From Candidatus Gastranaerophilales bacterium (GTDB lineage: Bacteria > Cyanobacteriota > Vampirovibrionia > Gastranaerophilales > Gastranaerophilaceae), in contig CALVEA010000014.1 in NCBI GenBank assembly GCA_944326455.1, forward strand, positions 1 to 52,478: a DNA stretch of 52,478 bases, read 5' to 3'. Below the pieces are notes generated by a model. That model was not told the DNA's origin, made no database searches, and was given only the letters and a program-made list of their open reading frames with translations. Each line of letters starts with the position of its first letter. Positions within the stretch are counted from its first letter, which is position 1. This document shows positions 8,874 to 17,430 of this stretch, piece by piece. The translations under genes and the position numbers were made by a program.

Positions 8874-9254
8874 TCAATGTTCAAAAACAAAGAAATTATC
8901 CTTTAGTCTCTTAAACCCCGCCTTCAGAAGGCAGATAGCAGATGCTCTATTCATTGATTCCGCATAAATATTTGATGTAAACCAAGTTGTAGAAAGTTTC
9001 AGGCATTCTATGTTTATTCTGAACATTTTGCGATTAGCAAACCCATTCAGAAAAAGTTTTCCATTCTTTTCATAATAGTAAATTCCACCGACAAGCCTGC
9101 CATTAAAAACAAACATATAAAAAAATGTATTATCGCATATAAATTCAAATGAATTGTCATCACCGATTTTGTCCTGTACTTTTTCGTACAACAACCGGAG
9201 CGGAGTTTCATAAATATGAAACTCCGGACTTGATGGTATAAAAACTTCTAACAT
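8874..9254 (-). CDS. GNAT-fold phage-type protein (T7 gp13-like)
   Basis: This 126-residue protein has a compressed GNAT acyltransferase layout: a strand pair with GRLVGGIYYYEKNGKLFLNG, then a C-terminal stretch with ESMNRASAICLLKAGFKRL, the segment where GNATs carry the Asn and the helix before a final strand. Small GNAT-like proteins of this size and layout are typical of T7-like phages (gp13, DUF2833). No clear acetyl-CoA pyrophosphate loop is visible, so it may not be an active enzyme. GAGGG precedes the ATG. It follows the M48 peptidase gene by 15 nt and is probably co-transcribed with it. Confidence 0.5.
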   Translation of the reverse strand: MLEVFIPSSPEFHIYETPLRLLYEKVQDKIGDDNSFEFICDNTFFYMFVFNGRLVGGIYYYEKNGKLFLNGFANRKMFRINIECLKLSTTWFTSNIYAESMNRASAICLLKAGFKRLKDNFFVFEH

Positions 9255-9269
9255 TTTCCCTCTAAATCT

Positions 9270-10553
9270 TTATAACGCAGCTATCTGCTCTTTCAAATAT
9301 TTATCATTAGGTTTGAACAAGAGTCCTTTTTCTGCAGCTTCTTTTGCTTTCTCAAGATATTTATCTTTTCCTGTCTGTTTATAAAGATATTCATACGTGT
9401 ATGAAAGATATAAATACACTACAGGATTGTTTTCCTCTTTAGAAATCAATTTGCTAAAATATTTCTCTGCGTTTTTAAAATCACAATTTATGTATGAAAT
9501 ATAAGCATATCTTAAAAGCATTTCCGAAATAGTTTCAGGTCTGTAATAAGAATCCTTATTTCTTGCCTCGCCTCTTGATATAACAATTGAGGTTCTATCT
9601 GATGATTTTACGCATGGTAAAACCTTTGAATTATAAATATTATATTGCCCTTCCAAAGACCAGGCATCATCAATAAAGAATTTTCTGTTTTCACTAAAGT
9701 TTTTCAGTCTCTTTTCAGGTTTTGGATGGGAAAGATACAAGTTACCAACATAAGGCAGAGTGTTTATGAAAGACAAAGTCTCTCTTGCCGTATCAAGGTT
9801 GTAACCAGCTTTCAAAGCTAAAATTGCCCCTTCTACATCTGCGGAGTATTCCATTTTTTGAAGCTGGCTATTTGCTTTATATTGTTTTATAACAACAGCC
9901 AGCTGCCCTGCATTATCATCAGCTATTGAGTATGCTTTTCTCAAATCATGCATTATTATTGCTGTTCTCTGTCCATGTCCTAACAGCTGATGCGCCATCT
10001 CATGCCCGATAACAAAAGCCAGAGCATCATCATTATCATTAAGCGTATCGTAAAGCCCTGTATTTATAACTATATAATTCATAGAAGATGATGACGCATT
10101 AAATTCACCATCCGGAGTCTTTTGAATAGATATTCTCCAGTTGATATAATCCAGATTATTGGCTCTTATTATCCGTTCAGCAATTCTATAAACCTTATAA
10201 AAATCCATCGAATAAGCCTGTGTATTAAAATCATCAGTTTTATTTTTTCTGAGATTATCTTTTATTTTTTTATACTGAACTTCATCTTGCTGGATTTTTG
10301 CATTAAATTTTGTATTATCAATTTTACTATACTTATTAAATGAAATAAGATGCGGATCTTTTACAGCAAACTTTTGAGTATTGGTATCTTCTTTTGCATT
10401 TTCTTCATAGGTAGCAAAATATTTGTTTGTAGTTCCGAATTTTTGAGCATATTTTGCTTCTTTGAAATTTATTGATGTATAATCATCAAACCAAGCTAAC
10501 ACGGTTAATTGAGTTAATGCCAATACAGCCAAACATGATAAAATCTTTTTCAT
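9270..10553 (-). CDS. Exported M48-family zinc metallopeptidase with C-terminal TPR
   Basis: This 427-residue protein begins with a signal peptide (MKKILSCLAVLALTQLTVLA). The zinc site HEMAH is at 184-188, followed by the M48 third-ligand motif ExxAD at 235-239 (EYSAD). The C-terminal ~110 residues look like tetratricopeptide helices (YFSKLISKEENNPVVYLYLS). The layout is that of BepA/YfgC-type periplasmic proteases and chaperones that act on outer-membrane proteins. All metal ligands are present, so activity is plausible. GGAG precedes the start. It lies just upstream of the GNAT-like gene on the minus strand; whether it belongs to the phage-derived set or the chromosome is unclear. Confidence 0.85.
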   Translation of the reverse strand: MKKILSCLAVLALTQLTVLAWFDDYTSINFKEAKYAQKFGTTNKYFATYEENAKEDTNTQKFAVKDPHLISFNKYSKIDNTKFNAKIQQDEVQYKKIKDNLRKNKTDDFNTQAYSMDFYKVYRIAERIIRANNLDYINWRISIQKTPDGEFNASSSSMNYIVINTGLYDTLNDNDDALAFVIGHEMAHQLLGHGQRTAIIMHDLRKAYSIADDNAGQLAVVIKQYKANSQLQKMEYSADVEGAILALKAGYNLDTARETLSFINTLPYVGNLYLSHPKPEKRLKNFSENRKFFIDDAWSLEGQYNIYNSKVLPCVKSSDRTSIVISRGEARNKDSYYRPETISEMLLRYAYISYINCDFKNAEKYFSKLISKEENNPVVYLYLSYTYEYLYKQTGKDKYLEKAKEAAEKGLLFKPNDKYLKEQIAAL

Positions 10554-10604
10554 ACATTCTCCATTTTTTTATTAAAGATTACCACTTTTTATATAATTTT
10601 TCAA

Positions 10605-10922
10605 CTAAATTTTACATTTATCTAATCCTTCAATAATATTAATCTGAGGTTCAGTATCCGCGAACTCTGTATCGTCCATTCCCAAAGCCATACGCTGACC
10701 TTTCTGAATTTTTATTATTGATGAAATTAGAAAATCTAAAACAGCTGCAGTATTTTTAGGCATATCAAGAAATTCAATGTCTGCCCGTGTAAGTTCTCTT
10801 GAATATTCATCCAAAATAAACTCTAATATCGAAAGGGTTTTATCATAAAATTCAATATGTTTATGATTCACTTCCGCTTTTATTTCTCTTAAATCTTTTT
10901 GTATTTGTTTAGTTTTAACCAT
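10605..10922 (-). CDS. Small helical protein, possibly small-terminase-like
   Basis: This 105-residue protein is all helical and charged. I chose the internal ATG at 10922 rather than one 21 nt upstream because AAGGTG sits 6 nt before it. The end of the last long helix, IKIQKGQRMALGMDD, resembles the C-terminal part of some phage small-terminase or DNA-packaging proteins, but the match is too short to be sure. A terminator separates it from the upstream zinc-ribbon gene. It stays a hypothetical protein, with a DNA-packaging role as one option. Confidence 0.5.
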   Translation of the reverse strand: MVKTKQIQKDLREIKAEVNHKHIEFYDKTLSILEFILDEYSRELTRADIEFLDMPKNTAAVLDFLISSIIKIQKGQRMALGMDDTEFADTEPQINIIEGLDKCKI

Positions 10923-10949
10923 ATTAAACACCTTAAATTTCAAAAAAAA

Positions 10950-11000
10950 CAGGGGCTTAGTAGAGCAATTGAGAGAAAGGGTGAAACAAAAAAGCCCCTG
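10950..11000 (-). terminator. Intrinsic terminator after the zinc-ribbon gene
   Basis: A 9-bp stem (CAGGGGCTT paired with AAGCCCCTG) with a long loop is followed on the minus strand by eight Ts. It ends the transcript of the gene at 11010-11381. Confidence 0.65.
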
Positions 11001-11009
11001 GAAAATGTA

Positions 11010-11381
11010 CTATACGGATTTGATTAATTCTTTGTTCCCGTAAAAATCACATGCATATTGTTTAATTTTTTCTTTTCCGTTGATCTTTACGACTTTGTTA
11101 ATACCATATTTCCACCCATACGGTTTTGATTTAAACCTCAGATAATTACACTCCTTCATTGAATAAATAATTTCATCTTTGCATTCAAGCATAAGATTAT
11201 TCGCTTGCACTCCCGAAACTGAAATTCTATTAATAATTCCGTCAAAACGGTATTCAACAAGTTCCGCAACCGGCTTTCCGCATATAGGACAAAATCCGAC
11301 AGAAAGTCTTCTTGAGCTGTATAAATCATTTTCAGATAAATAATAAGTATCGTCCGGCTTAAATTTACAGCAATGACGCAC
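11010..11381 (-). CDS. Zinc-ribbon-like protein of unknown function
   Basis: This 123-residue protein starts at a GTG with AGGAGG 6 nt upstream. Cysteines 4-5 and the CPICGK motif near residue 32 suggest one zinc site; the remainder is strand-rich and basic, with no recognised domain. Small proteins with one zinc ribbon are common in phage genomes, which fits its place beside other phage-like genes, but this is only context. Confidence 0.55.
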   Translation of the reverse strand: MRHCCKFKPDDTYYLSENDLYSSRRLSVGFCPICGKPVAELVEYRFDGIINRISVSGVQANNLMLECKDEIIYSMKECNYLRFKSKPYGWKYGINKVVKINGKEKIKQYACDFYGNKELIKSV

Positions 11382-11662
11382 AACAAACCTCCTTCCGGCA
11401 CACAGTTTCCGGTATTAATAAATAATAATTGACATGGTAAATAAGTCTGCATTTTAACAGACATAAAGGTAATAGTATTTCTTATACCCCGGAATGATTT
11501 CTCCTACGCAGTTTCCTTTGTTTTGAAATCGAGTACAGGTATATAATACAACATTTTCAATTTTCACCTAAGAATTGTAACAACTTTTTTACATCTAAAC
11601 CCAAGATTGAATATCCATAATATTTTTGCGGTAAAATTAAAGCTGAAAGAGAGGTATAAAGA

Positions 11663-12628
11663 ATGAAAGCTATTGTTTTTGATAACGGTTTGAAATTAGA
11701 TGAAAACTACCCAAAACCTGTGCCGCAAAAGGGAGAAGCCCTTATCCGCGTCACACTCGCCGGAATTTGTAATACAGATTACGAAATAACAAAGGGATAC
11801 ATGGGATACAAAGGTGTTTTAGGACACGAATTTGTTGGAATAGTAGAAGAAGTTAACTCTGATGACAAATCTCTTATCGGAAAAAGAGTAGTAGCGGAAA
11901 TCAGTTACGGATGTAATAATCCTGACTGTGAATGGTGCGCAGTCAAAAACTACCGCCACTGCCCCGACAGACATACCCTCGGAATTTGGAGAAAAGACGG
12001 CTGTTTTGCAGAATATATGACTATGCCGGTTAATGTATTATTTGAAGTACCTGAAAACGTTACCGATGAGCAAGCTGTATTTGTCGAACCTCTTGCCGCT
12101 GCTTGCGAAATATCAGAACAGCTTCATATTGAACCTATGAAAAAAGTTCTTGTACTTGGCGACGGAAAACTCGGACTTACTACGGCATTAACTCTTAATG
12201 CACTCAATCTTGATGTAATCTTGGTAGGAAAACATCAAAATAAACTTGATATCGCAAAAACTCAGGGTGTCAAAACCTGTTTGCTCAGCGAATTTAAACC
12301 AGAAAAAATCTATGATGTAGTTGTAGAAGCAACAGGTACGGCTTCCGGATTTGAAACCTCAATGTCATTAACTAAACCAAGAGGAGTTCTTGTTCTAAAA
12401 AGTACGGTCGCTTCAGGAAAAGAACTCAATCTAGCACCTATAGTCATTGATGAAATAACCGTCCTGGGTTCCCGCTGCGGTCAATTCCCGCCGGCACTCA
12501 GACTTCTTAAAAATCACAGAATAGATTTTACTCCTTTCATTACTAAAACATATTCAATAGACGATGCTATTGAAGCCTTTGAAGCTAATAAATCAAAAGA
12601 AAGCTTAAAAATTCTAATTAAAATATAA
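11663..12628 (+). CDS. Zinc-dependent alcohol dehydrogenase (MDR family)
   Basis: This 321-residue oxidoreductase belongs to the medium-chain dehydrogenase superfamily. Catalytic zinc ligands appear as Cys36 (AGICNTD) and the GHE at 54-56. The structural zinc lobe has cysteines at 84/89, 92 and 100. A Rossmann fold follows, with GDGKLG in place of GxGxxG. The sequence is closest in style to the threonine/sorbitol dehydrogenase-like proteins of cyanobacteria; the substrate cannot be read from the sequence. AGAGAGG precedes the ATG and a strong bidirectional terminator follows. It is a single-gene transcription unit. Confidence 0.85.
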   Translation: MKAIVFDNGLKLDENYPKPVPQKGEALIRVTLAGICNTDYEITKGYMGYKGVLGHEFVGIVEEVNSDDKSLIGKRVVAEISYGCNNPDCEWCAVKNYRHCPDRHTLGIWRKDGCFAEYMTMPVNVLFEVPENVTDEQAVFVEPLAAACEISEQLHIEPMKKVLVLGDGKLGLTTALTLNALNLDVILVGKHQNKLDIAKTQGVKTCLLSEFKPEKIYDVVVEATGTASGFETSMSLTKPRGVLVLKSTVASGKELNLAPIVIDEITVLGSRCGQFPPALRLLKNHRIDFTPFITKTYSIDDAIEAFEANKSKESLKILIKI

Positions 12629-12634
12629 AAAAGG

Positions 12635-12665
12635 AATGGCGGTTTTCCTTCGGAAAACCGCCATT
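12635..12665. terminator. Bidirectional terminator hairpin
   Basis: A perfect 14-bp stem (AATGGCGGTTTTCC and its complement) with a TTC loop lies between two convergent genes. It can serve both the alcohol dehydrogenase and the gene at 12680-13093. Confidence 0.8.
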
Positions 12666-12679
12666 ATTTCCACAACCAC

Positions 12680-13093
12680 CTAACCTTTTAACGACTCAGA
12701 CAGTTCATGAATCGTATTTATAACTTCATTTTTAAAATCTTTTTTATTCATATACTCCAAAAGAGTTTTTCTGGTTCCTGATGCCAGCATTACGGAAGCG
12801 TCTACATTCATGGAAGGATGTAGCACTGAAAGCAATAAAAGAGCATTGCCGTCAATATTTTCATCGCGTTCAATACAGAGAGCCGCAGCTTTTCCAAAGA
12901 ATTCCCTTTTATCTAAGCTTAAATCTTCAGCAAAATTTCTGAAAAACCCTTTATCCGGAACTTCCCGTTCAATGCGTTCTTTCATTTTTGCTATAATATC
13001 GTCAACCCTTCCGTTGAACGACATATCTCCCAAACCTTTTGGTACCATTAATATATTCCTATTCTTAATTTTTGCCAGTTCATATTTTACCAT
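12680..13093 (-). CDS. Hypothetical protein coupled to the RelA/SpoT-like gene
   Basis: This 137-residue soluble helical protein belongs to no family that I recognise. Features include VPKGLGDMSFNGRVDDIIAK near the N-terminus and a central FFGKAAALCIERDENIDGNA. It begins 12 nt after the stop of the RelA/SpoT-fold gene, with GGAG across the junction, so the two are translationally coupled. Small proteins in this position next to toxic small alarmone synthetases are often antitoxins, but a housekeeping partner is equally possible. Confidence 0.65.
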   Translation of the reverse strand: MVKYELAKIKNRNILMVPKGLGDMSFNGRVDDIIAKMKERIEREVPDKGFFRNFAEDLSLDKREFFGKAAALCIERDENIDGNALLLLSVLHPSMNVDASVMLASGTRKTLLEYMNKKDFKNEVINTIHELSESLKG

Positions 13094-13105
13094 ACCAAGT
13101 CTCCG

Positions 13106-14416
13106 TCAGGCAATTGTTACAAAATGAGCCTTAAAATCTTTGTTTTGATTTCTAAGCATCGCATCATTTATATCGTGTAAATTCCTCAAACTGTCATCCG
13201 ATAATATTTTATCAAAATCTTTCGGCAGCTTAGGTTTAACCGCCGGAAGCCCTAATTCCAGTCTATTGTAATAGTTATAACATTTTTCCAAATACACGTT
13301 ATATTTGTCATACTCTGCATCGCTTAATTTTGAAACAGCAGTCTTAAAATCGTCAAATAATTCTCCCAAAGTATTTTTTCCCTGACGTAAATCATAAGCT
13401 ATGTGCTCATACTCCGCAAATCGGTTTGTATATTCCCCTCTAAACTGAAGCTCCCCGAGCATTCCGTTTGAATGAATTACATTTGCCTGAGCAGTCCTAT
13501 ACCCGGAGCGTTTAAGAGCGAAATCTTTTATCTCATCTCCCGTATAACCCTGATTAGGGAATTTATTGTAATCAGCTAAATCCGGTCGAGAACGAACGAC
13601 AACCCTATTCTCCGTAGCTTTTCTTATCGCCTGAATTTGCCGGTTACTAAACTCCGGCAAGCCGTTGAATCCTCTATAATTATTAACAAGAGTAATTTCC
13701 AAAGGTTCTATTTTTTCTGTTTGAAGCCTTTTTATCAAATCATCCGTAAGAAGGTTTCTTGTCTTTATCTCCTCAATAGTAAGACCTTCTTTAAGCATTC
13801 GATTTTTGGTTATCGAAAGAAGAAGATTATCAACAACAGGCTGAGAACGCTTTTCAATCAGCGGGCGTGCGAATTTTTCATAAAGCGGAAACGCTTCTGC
13901 TTGCTGTTCAGGTGTAAGTTTACGTCCATAAATATACTTTTTAAGTAAAACTTTTTGCTCTGATGTTAAAAACTTATCGTTTATCTTTAAATCATCTATC
14001 ATTTGAGTTATTTCTTTACCATTTAATGGTTTTAAAGATTTTGAAACTATTCTTGAACCGATTCCATCAAGCACAAAATTTTTGGCTGATTCAAAAGAAT
14101 CAATCCTGCCTTTGTTGGCGCCGCGCAAAATTTTAGCATGAATTGATACGGCGCTTTTATATCTGTTTTGGATATAATCTACAGTTTTTAAATCCGCAAA
14201 CACCATATCAACTTGTTTTTTAGCATCAGAAAAATTCTGCTTTAAAATATCTTCAATCTGGAGAGCTGTAGTCCCTAAATCAGCCTCAACCGCATATTTT
14301 GACTTACCTTGAAATGCGAGTGAAGTATCTTTTGCTAAAAATTTAGAAAAGTTTACAGGCATTCCAACTCCGGGTTTTGAAAAAAATGTTTTGTATACTG
14401 TTACAGGAATCCGCAC
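13106..14416 (-). CDS. Divergent RelA/SpoT-fold nucleotidyltransferase with LAFQG leader and large insertion
   Basis: This 436-residue protein carries the signature of a (p)ppGpp-synthetase fold. RYKSAVSIHAK at 85-95 corresponds to the RxK...SIxxK ATP-binding block. VLDGIGSRIV at 115-124 holds the metal-binding Asp117. SGYRTAQ at 304-310, GELQFRG with Glu322 (canonical EIQIRT) and AEYEHIAYDL at 334-343 follow in the right order. About 180 residues separate DGIGSR from SGYR, far more than in ordinary synthetases. The N-terminus is a leader ending in LAFQG (33-37). No hydrolase or TGS/ACT domain is present. The start is a GTG with AAGGAG 5 nt upstream. It could make an alarmone, or modify another target such as tRNA as toxSAS enzymes do. 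Confidence 0.7.
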   Translation of the reverse strand: MRIPVTVYKTFFSKPGVGMPVNFSKFLAKDTSLAFQGKSKYAVEADLGTTALQIEDILKQNFSDAKKQVDMVFADLKTVDYIQNRYKSAVSIHAKILRGANKGRIDSFESAKNFVLDGIGSRIVSKSLKPLNGKEITQMIDDLKINDKFLTSEQKVLLKKYIYGRKLTPEQQAEAFPLYEKFARPLIEKRSQPVVDNLLLSITKNRMLKEGLTIEEIKTRNLLTDDLIKRLQTEKIEPLEITLVNNYRGFNGLPEFSNRQIQAIRKATENRVVVRSRPDLADYNKFPNQGYTGDEIKDFALKRSGYRTAQANVIHSNGMLGELQFRGEYTNRFAEYEHIAYDLRQGKNTLGELFDDFKTAVSKLSDAEYDKYNVYLEKCYNYYNRLELGLPAVKPKLPKDFDKILSDDSLRNLHDINDAMLRNQNKDFKAHFVTIA

Positions 14417-14507
14417 AGAATCTCCTTTTATTTAATCCCCTATATAATAATAAAGTATTTTTATCTTTTTCAATTGCCCGGATTGTTAATTTTTATAAAC
14501 ACAAAAA

Positions 14508-14535
14508 AAAACGGAAGCTTATAAGCTTCCGTTTT
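14508..14535. terminator. Terminator after the HEAT-repeat gene
   Basis: The palindrome AAAACGGAAGCTTA/TAAGCTTCCGTTTT is flanked by A- and T-runs and can act on both strands. It lies just downstream of the HEAT-repeat gene on the minus strand. Confidence 0.8.
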
Positions 14536-14550
14536 TTTATTTGAATAACT

Positions 14551-15405
14551 CTATACAGATGCCGGTTTCTTTTGCTGGCTTGCACCAGGAATAGCATGCC
14601 AGTTAGCAGCCATAATCTTTTTGAAAGATTTAAGAGCGGTATCTTCAAGTTCACCAAGTTCTTCTGCTTCCATAATAAGTTCTCTTAAAGGAAGAAGAGC
14701 TCTTTGATCTCTTAAAACACCTAAAGCTGCAGCAGCACCAGCTCTTACCAAATCGTTTTCTGAACGGTTTTTCATAACATCAATTAATGCAGGAACCGCT
14801 TTAGTATCATTCAATTTACCCAAAGAGGTTACAGCATAAATTCTAACGTTAACCCATTCATCGTATAACATGTTGATAATCTTATCAACGCATTTTTTGT
14901 TTCCAATTTCACCCAATGCACGAGTAGCATCGCAACGTACATTAACTTTTTCATGATCCAATGATTTCATCAAGGCATCAGTTGCAACATCACCAATTTC
15001 AATTAAAGCATCGGTTGCTGTAATACAAACTTGAGAATTTTCGTCGTTAAGAGCCTCAACTAAAGGTTCAACAACAATCTTGCCGCCCAAACGACCTAAT
15101 GCACGAGCTGCACGTACTCTAACGTCTACATTTCTATCTTCGCGCAATGATTCAATTAAATGTTCTGTAGCTTTAGAATCTCCGAGTTCTCCAAGAGCAC
15201 GAGCTGCATATAAACGAACCGAACCGTTTTTATCATTCTTTAACACATCAATCAACGGATCAACAGCTTTTGAATCTCCCATTTCACCCAGGACACGAGC
15301 AGCATTATATCTAACTTTCTCTGAACTGCTAGTCATTAAATCATTAATCAATTCCGAAAAAGTTTTCTTTACTTGTTTCTTTTTGCTGTTCACAGTAATT
15401 GCCAT
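14551..15405 (-). CDS. HEAT-repeat protein (PBS-lyase-like repeats)
   Basis: This 284-residue protein is almost entirely HEAT-like repeats of about 31 residues with the pattern VRxxAARALGELGDSKAxxPLI, seen about seven times between residues 28 and 250. Such repeats form scaffolds. In cyanobacteria they occur in phycobilin lyases and many regulators, but no catalytic signature is present and this organism shows no phycobiliproteins. GGAGG precedes the ATG and a terminator follows, so it is a stand-alone gene. A protein-protein adaptor is the safest call. The 294 nt upstream hold no recognisable gene. Confidence 0.8.
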   Translation of the reverse strand: MAITVNSKKKQVKKTFSELINDLMTSSSEKVRYNAARVLGEMGDSKAVDPLIDVLKNDKNGSVRLYAARALGELGDSKATEHLIESLREDRNVDVRVRAARALGRLGGKIVVEPLVEALNDENSQVCITATDALIEIGDVATDALMKSLDHEKVNVRCDATRALGEIGNKKCVDKIINMLYDEWVNVRIYAVTSLGKLNDTKAVPALIDVMKNRSENDLVRAGAAAALGVLRDQRALLPLRELIMEAEELGELEDTALKSFKKIMAANWHAIPGASQQKKPASV

Positions 15406-15699
15406 ACACGTTACCTCCGATATGCAAATTAAATTTATCTAACTTCTACACAGATATATAAAGTTTTGGGTTTATAAAAAATTGCCTTTATCTATTCGGT
15501 TTGTTAAATTTTTGTTACATACCCTTATTAGGGTAAAATTTACACTTATTCTTTGTGCATATATTAATATACCATATTTTTACATAATATTAACTACTCC
15601 ACCAGATAATTTTACAAAAATTAATTAAAATTATAATTAAAATACTCCTACAAAGCACTCATATTGTGAAAAATGAGAATTTAAAAAACTTAACATTTC

Positions 15700-17337
15700 C
15701 TACTTACCGGGGATAGTAATAACGAACTCGCTTCCTTTTCCGATTTTCGATTTTACTTCTATCTTTCCTTCATGTTTTTCAATTATTTTTTGAGAAATTG
15801 CAAGCCCCAAGCCTGTTCCAACCCCTACCCCTTTGGTTGTATATCCCGCAAAGAATATTTTATCAGGTTCCTTAATACCGCATCCGTCATCTTTAATTTT
15901 AACTATAAGATTATTCTTTTTATAATCCGTGTCAATAGTTATAGTCCCATCTGAAAGTATTGCTTGTGTTGCATTTACAAGAATATTCATAAATACCTGA
16001 TTCAGCATGTTTGGATAACATTTAACCGGCGGAAGTTTTCCATAATGCTTAATGATATTAATACGGTTCTTTGTTTCATGCCTGATTAAATCAAGGGTCA
16101 GGTCAATTTCTTTGTTAATATCCGCTTCCTGAAGTTCAGCTTCATCAAGCCGCACAAACTTCCTTAGTGAGACAACTAGACGATTTATTCTTTCAATCGC
16201 TTCTTTATCAATTTCATTAATCTCTTTTAAAAGAGAGCTTGCCTCTTCATCTTTTATTCTTGAAATAAGCTTAGAAAAAATTTCATTATTAGATTTTATT
16301 GAAGCAACAGGTGTATTAATTTCATGAGCAACACCAGCAACAAGCTGACCCAGAGATGCCATCTTTTCGGAATTTATAAGTTTTAATTGGGTATCCTGAA
16401 GTTCCTCAAGGGTTTGAGTAAGCTCTTTTACCATTCTTGCATCTTTTTCATATAATTCAGATTGTATAATAGCATTGCCGAGCTGAAAAGATACTCCGTC
16501 CATAACCTCTAAAATGTCATCAAGCTTGGTTTTTTGTTTTGTTAATAAAACAATAACACCAAGTTTTGTATCCATGTGAGATATAGGAATTATTATTCTT
16601 TGCACAAGCTCTTTAAAAGGTCTCGCGTCTTTATACTCTTTCATACAGAAGGTACAAGAGACCTTATCTTCGGTATTTCTGTCAAAGGAAATCTCTTTTC
16701 CTATATCTTTTCTATCCAGAGATTCCTTGACCAAATAAGAATCCGTATCCGGTATGTAAGCAGCGTAATAAGCTCTAAATGCAGCAAAAAGCTGAGACAA
16801 CTCTGAAATAGCAGACGAAAGAATTACAGAAGTGTCTATTGAACTCCTTATAATATTAGATATATTATTCAAGAGAAGGAGCTTCATCGCTTGTGATTGA
16901 GCCTGAGACTTAATTTTTGAAAGATTTTTGTTATCAGCTTCTAATATAGATATTTTTTTCTGATATGCTGCATTTCTGGAAGTCAGACTTGCCAGATTAA
17001 TCTTAGATGTAACATCTGTCAGGAAAATAATAGTATAATTTCCTTTCTTTGTCGCAAGCAAATCATAGTAAAAATAATCATTTCCGGACGATTGATATGC
17101 AACATGGGCACAAAAATCTTGAGGAGAAGCAATCGCTTGCAGAATCGGAGAATGTACAGCAACATCATTACTTACAAGAGCGCAGACGTTATAATTAAGT
17201 TTATGAGAAAACTTTTTCAAATTATCAAAATCAGAAAAAACACGTTTGAAGAGATTGTTCTTAAAAACAACTTCTTTTTTATCATTTACAACAATTACAG
17301 CACTATTGAATTTATTAAATAGTTCAAACTTCCCCAT
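15700..17337 (-). CDS. Cytosolic sensor histidine kinase (PAS/GAF, HisKA, HATPase)
   Basis: This 545-residue kinase has no transmembrane segment. A PAS-like domain spans residues ~5-110, a coiled coil ~120-150, a GAF-like domain ~155-290 with a Cys pair (CTFC near 230), and a coiled coil then leads into HisKA with the phospho-acceptor His338 (AGVAHEINTPV). The HATPase domain has the N box NILVNATQAI and the glycine boxes DDGCGI and GVGTGLGLAI. No response regulator gene is adjacent. There is no Shine-Dalgarno sequence; instead a promoter ends 6 nt before the ATG, so the transcript is probably leaderless. The signal sensed is unknown. Confidence 0.9.
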   Translation of the reverse strand: MGKFELFNKFNSAVIVVNDKKEVVFKNNLFKRVFSDFDNLKKFSHKLNYNVCALVSNDVAVHSPILQAIASPQDFCAHVAYQSSGNDYFYYDLLATKKGNYTIIFLTDVTSKINLASLTSRNAAYQKKISILEADNKNLSKIKSQAQSQAMKLLLLNNISNIIRSSIDTSVILSSAISELSQLFAAFRAYYAAYIPDTDSYLVKESLDRKDIGKEISFDRNTEDKVSCTFCMKEYKDARPFKELVQRIIIPISHMDTKLGVIVLLTKQKTKLDDILEVMDGVSFQLGNAIIQSELYEKDARMVKELTQTLEELQDTQLKLINSEKMASLGQLVAGVAHEINTPVASIKSNNEIFSKLISRIKDEEASSLLKEINEIDKEAIERINRLVVSLRKFVRLDEAELQEADINKEIDLTLDLIRHETKNRINIIKHYGKLPPVKCYPNMLNQVFMNILVNATQAILSDGTITIDTDYKKNNLIVKIKDDGCGIKEPDKIFFAGYTTKGVGVGTGLGLAISQKIIEKHEGKIEVKSKIGKGSEFVITIPGK

Positions 17338-17343
17338 ACCATT

Positions 17344-17372
17344 ATTATAGCTTGCCGAAAAAAATGAATCAA
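17344..17372 (-). promoter_or_regulatory. Promoter of the histidine kinase, probably leaderless
   Basis: On the minus strand TTGATT (-35) and TATAAT (-10) are separated by 17 nt. The -10 box is followed by only 6 nt and then the ATG, so transcription should start at or next to the start codon. Confidence 0.7.
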
Positions 17373-17430
17373 TAAATGTTTACCCTTAAATCTAATTTAA
17401 TTTAACAAGAAAATAATAAATTATATAATT

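Noticed and set aside
15406..15699. Possible small gene between the histidine kinase and the HEAT-repeat gene
   Set aside because: The 294 nt are AT-rich with frequent stops and no ribosome binding site; only upstream control sequence for the HEAT gene is expected.
17424..17429. TATAAT as a leaderless promoter of the OmpA-like gene
   Set aside because: It is only 1 nt before the ATG, so transcription would start inside the gene. The spacing does not fit the 6-7 nt seen in the other cases.
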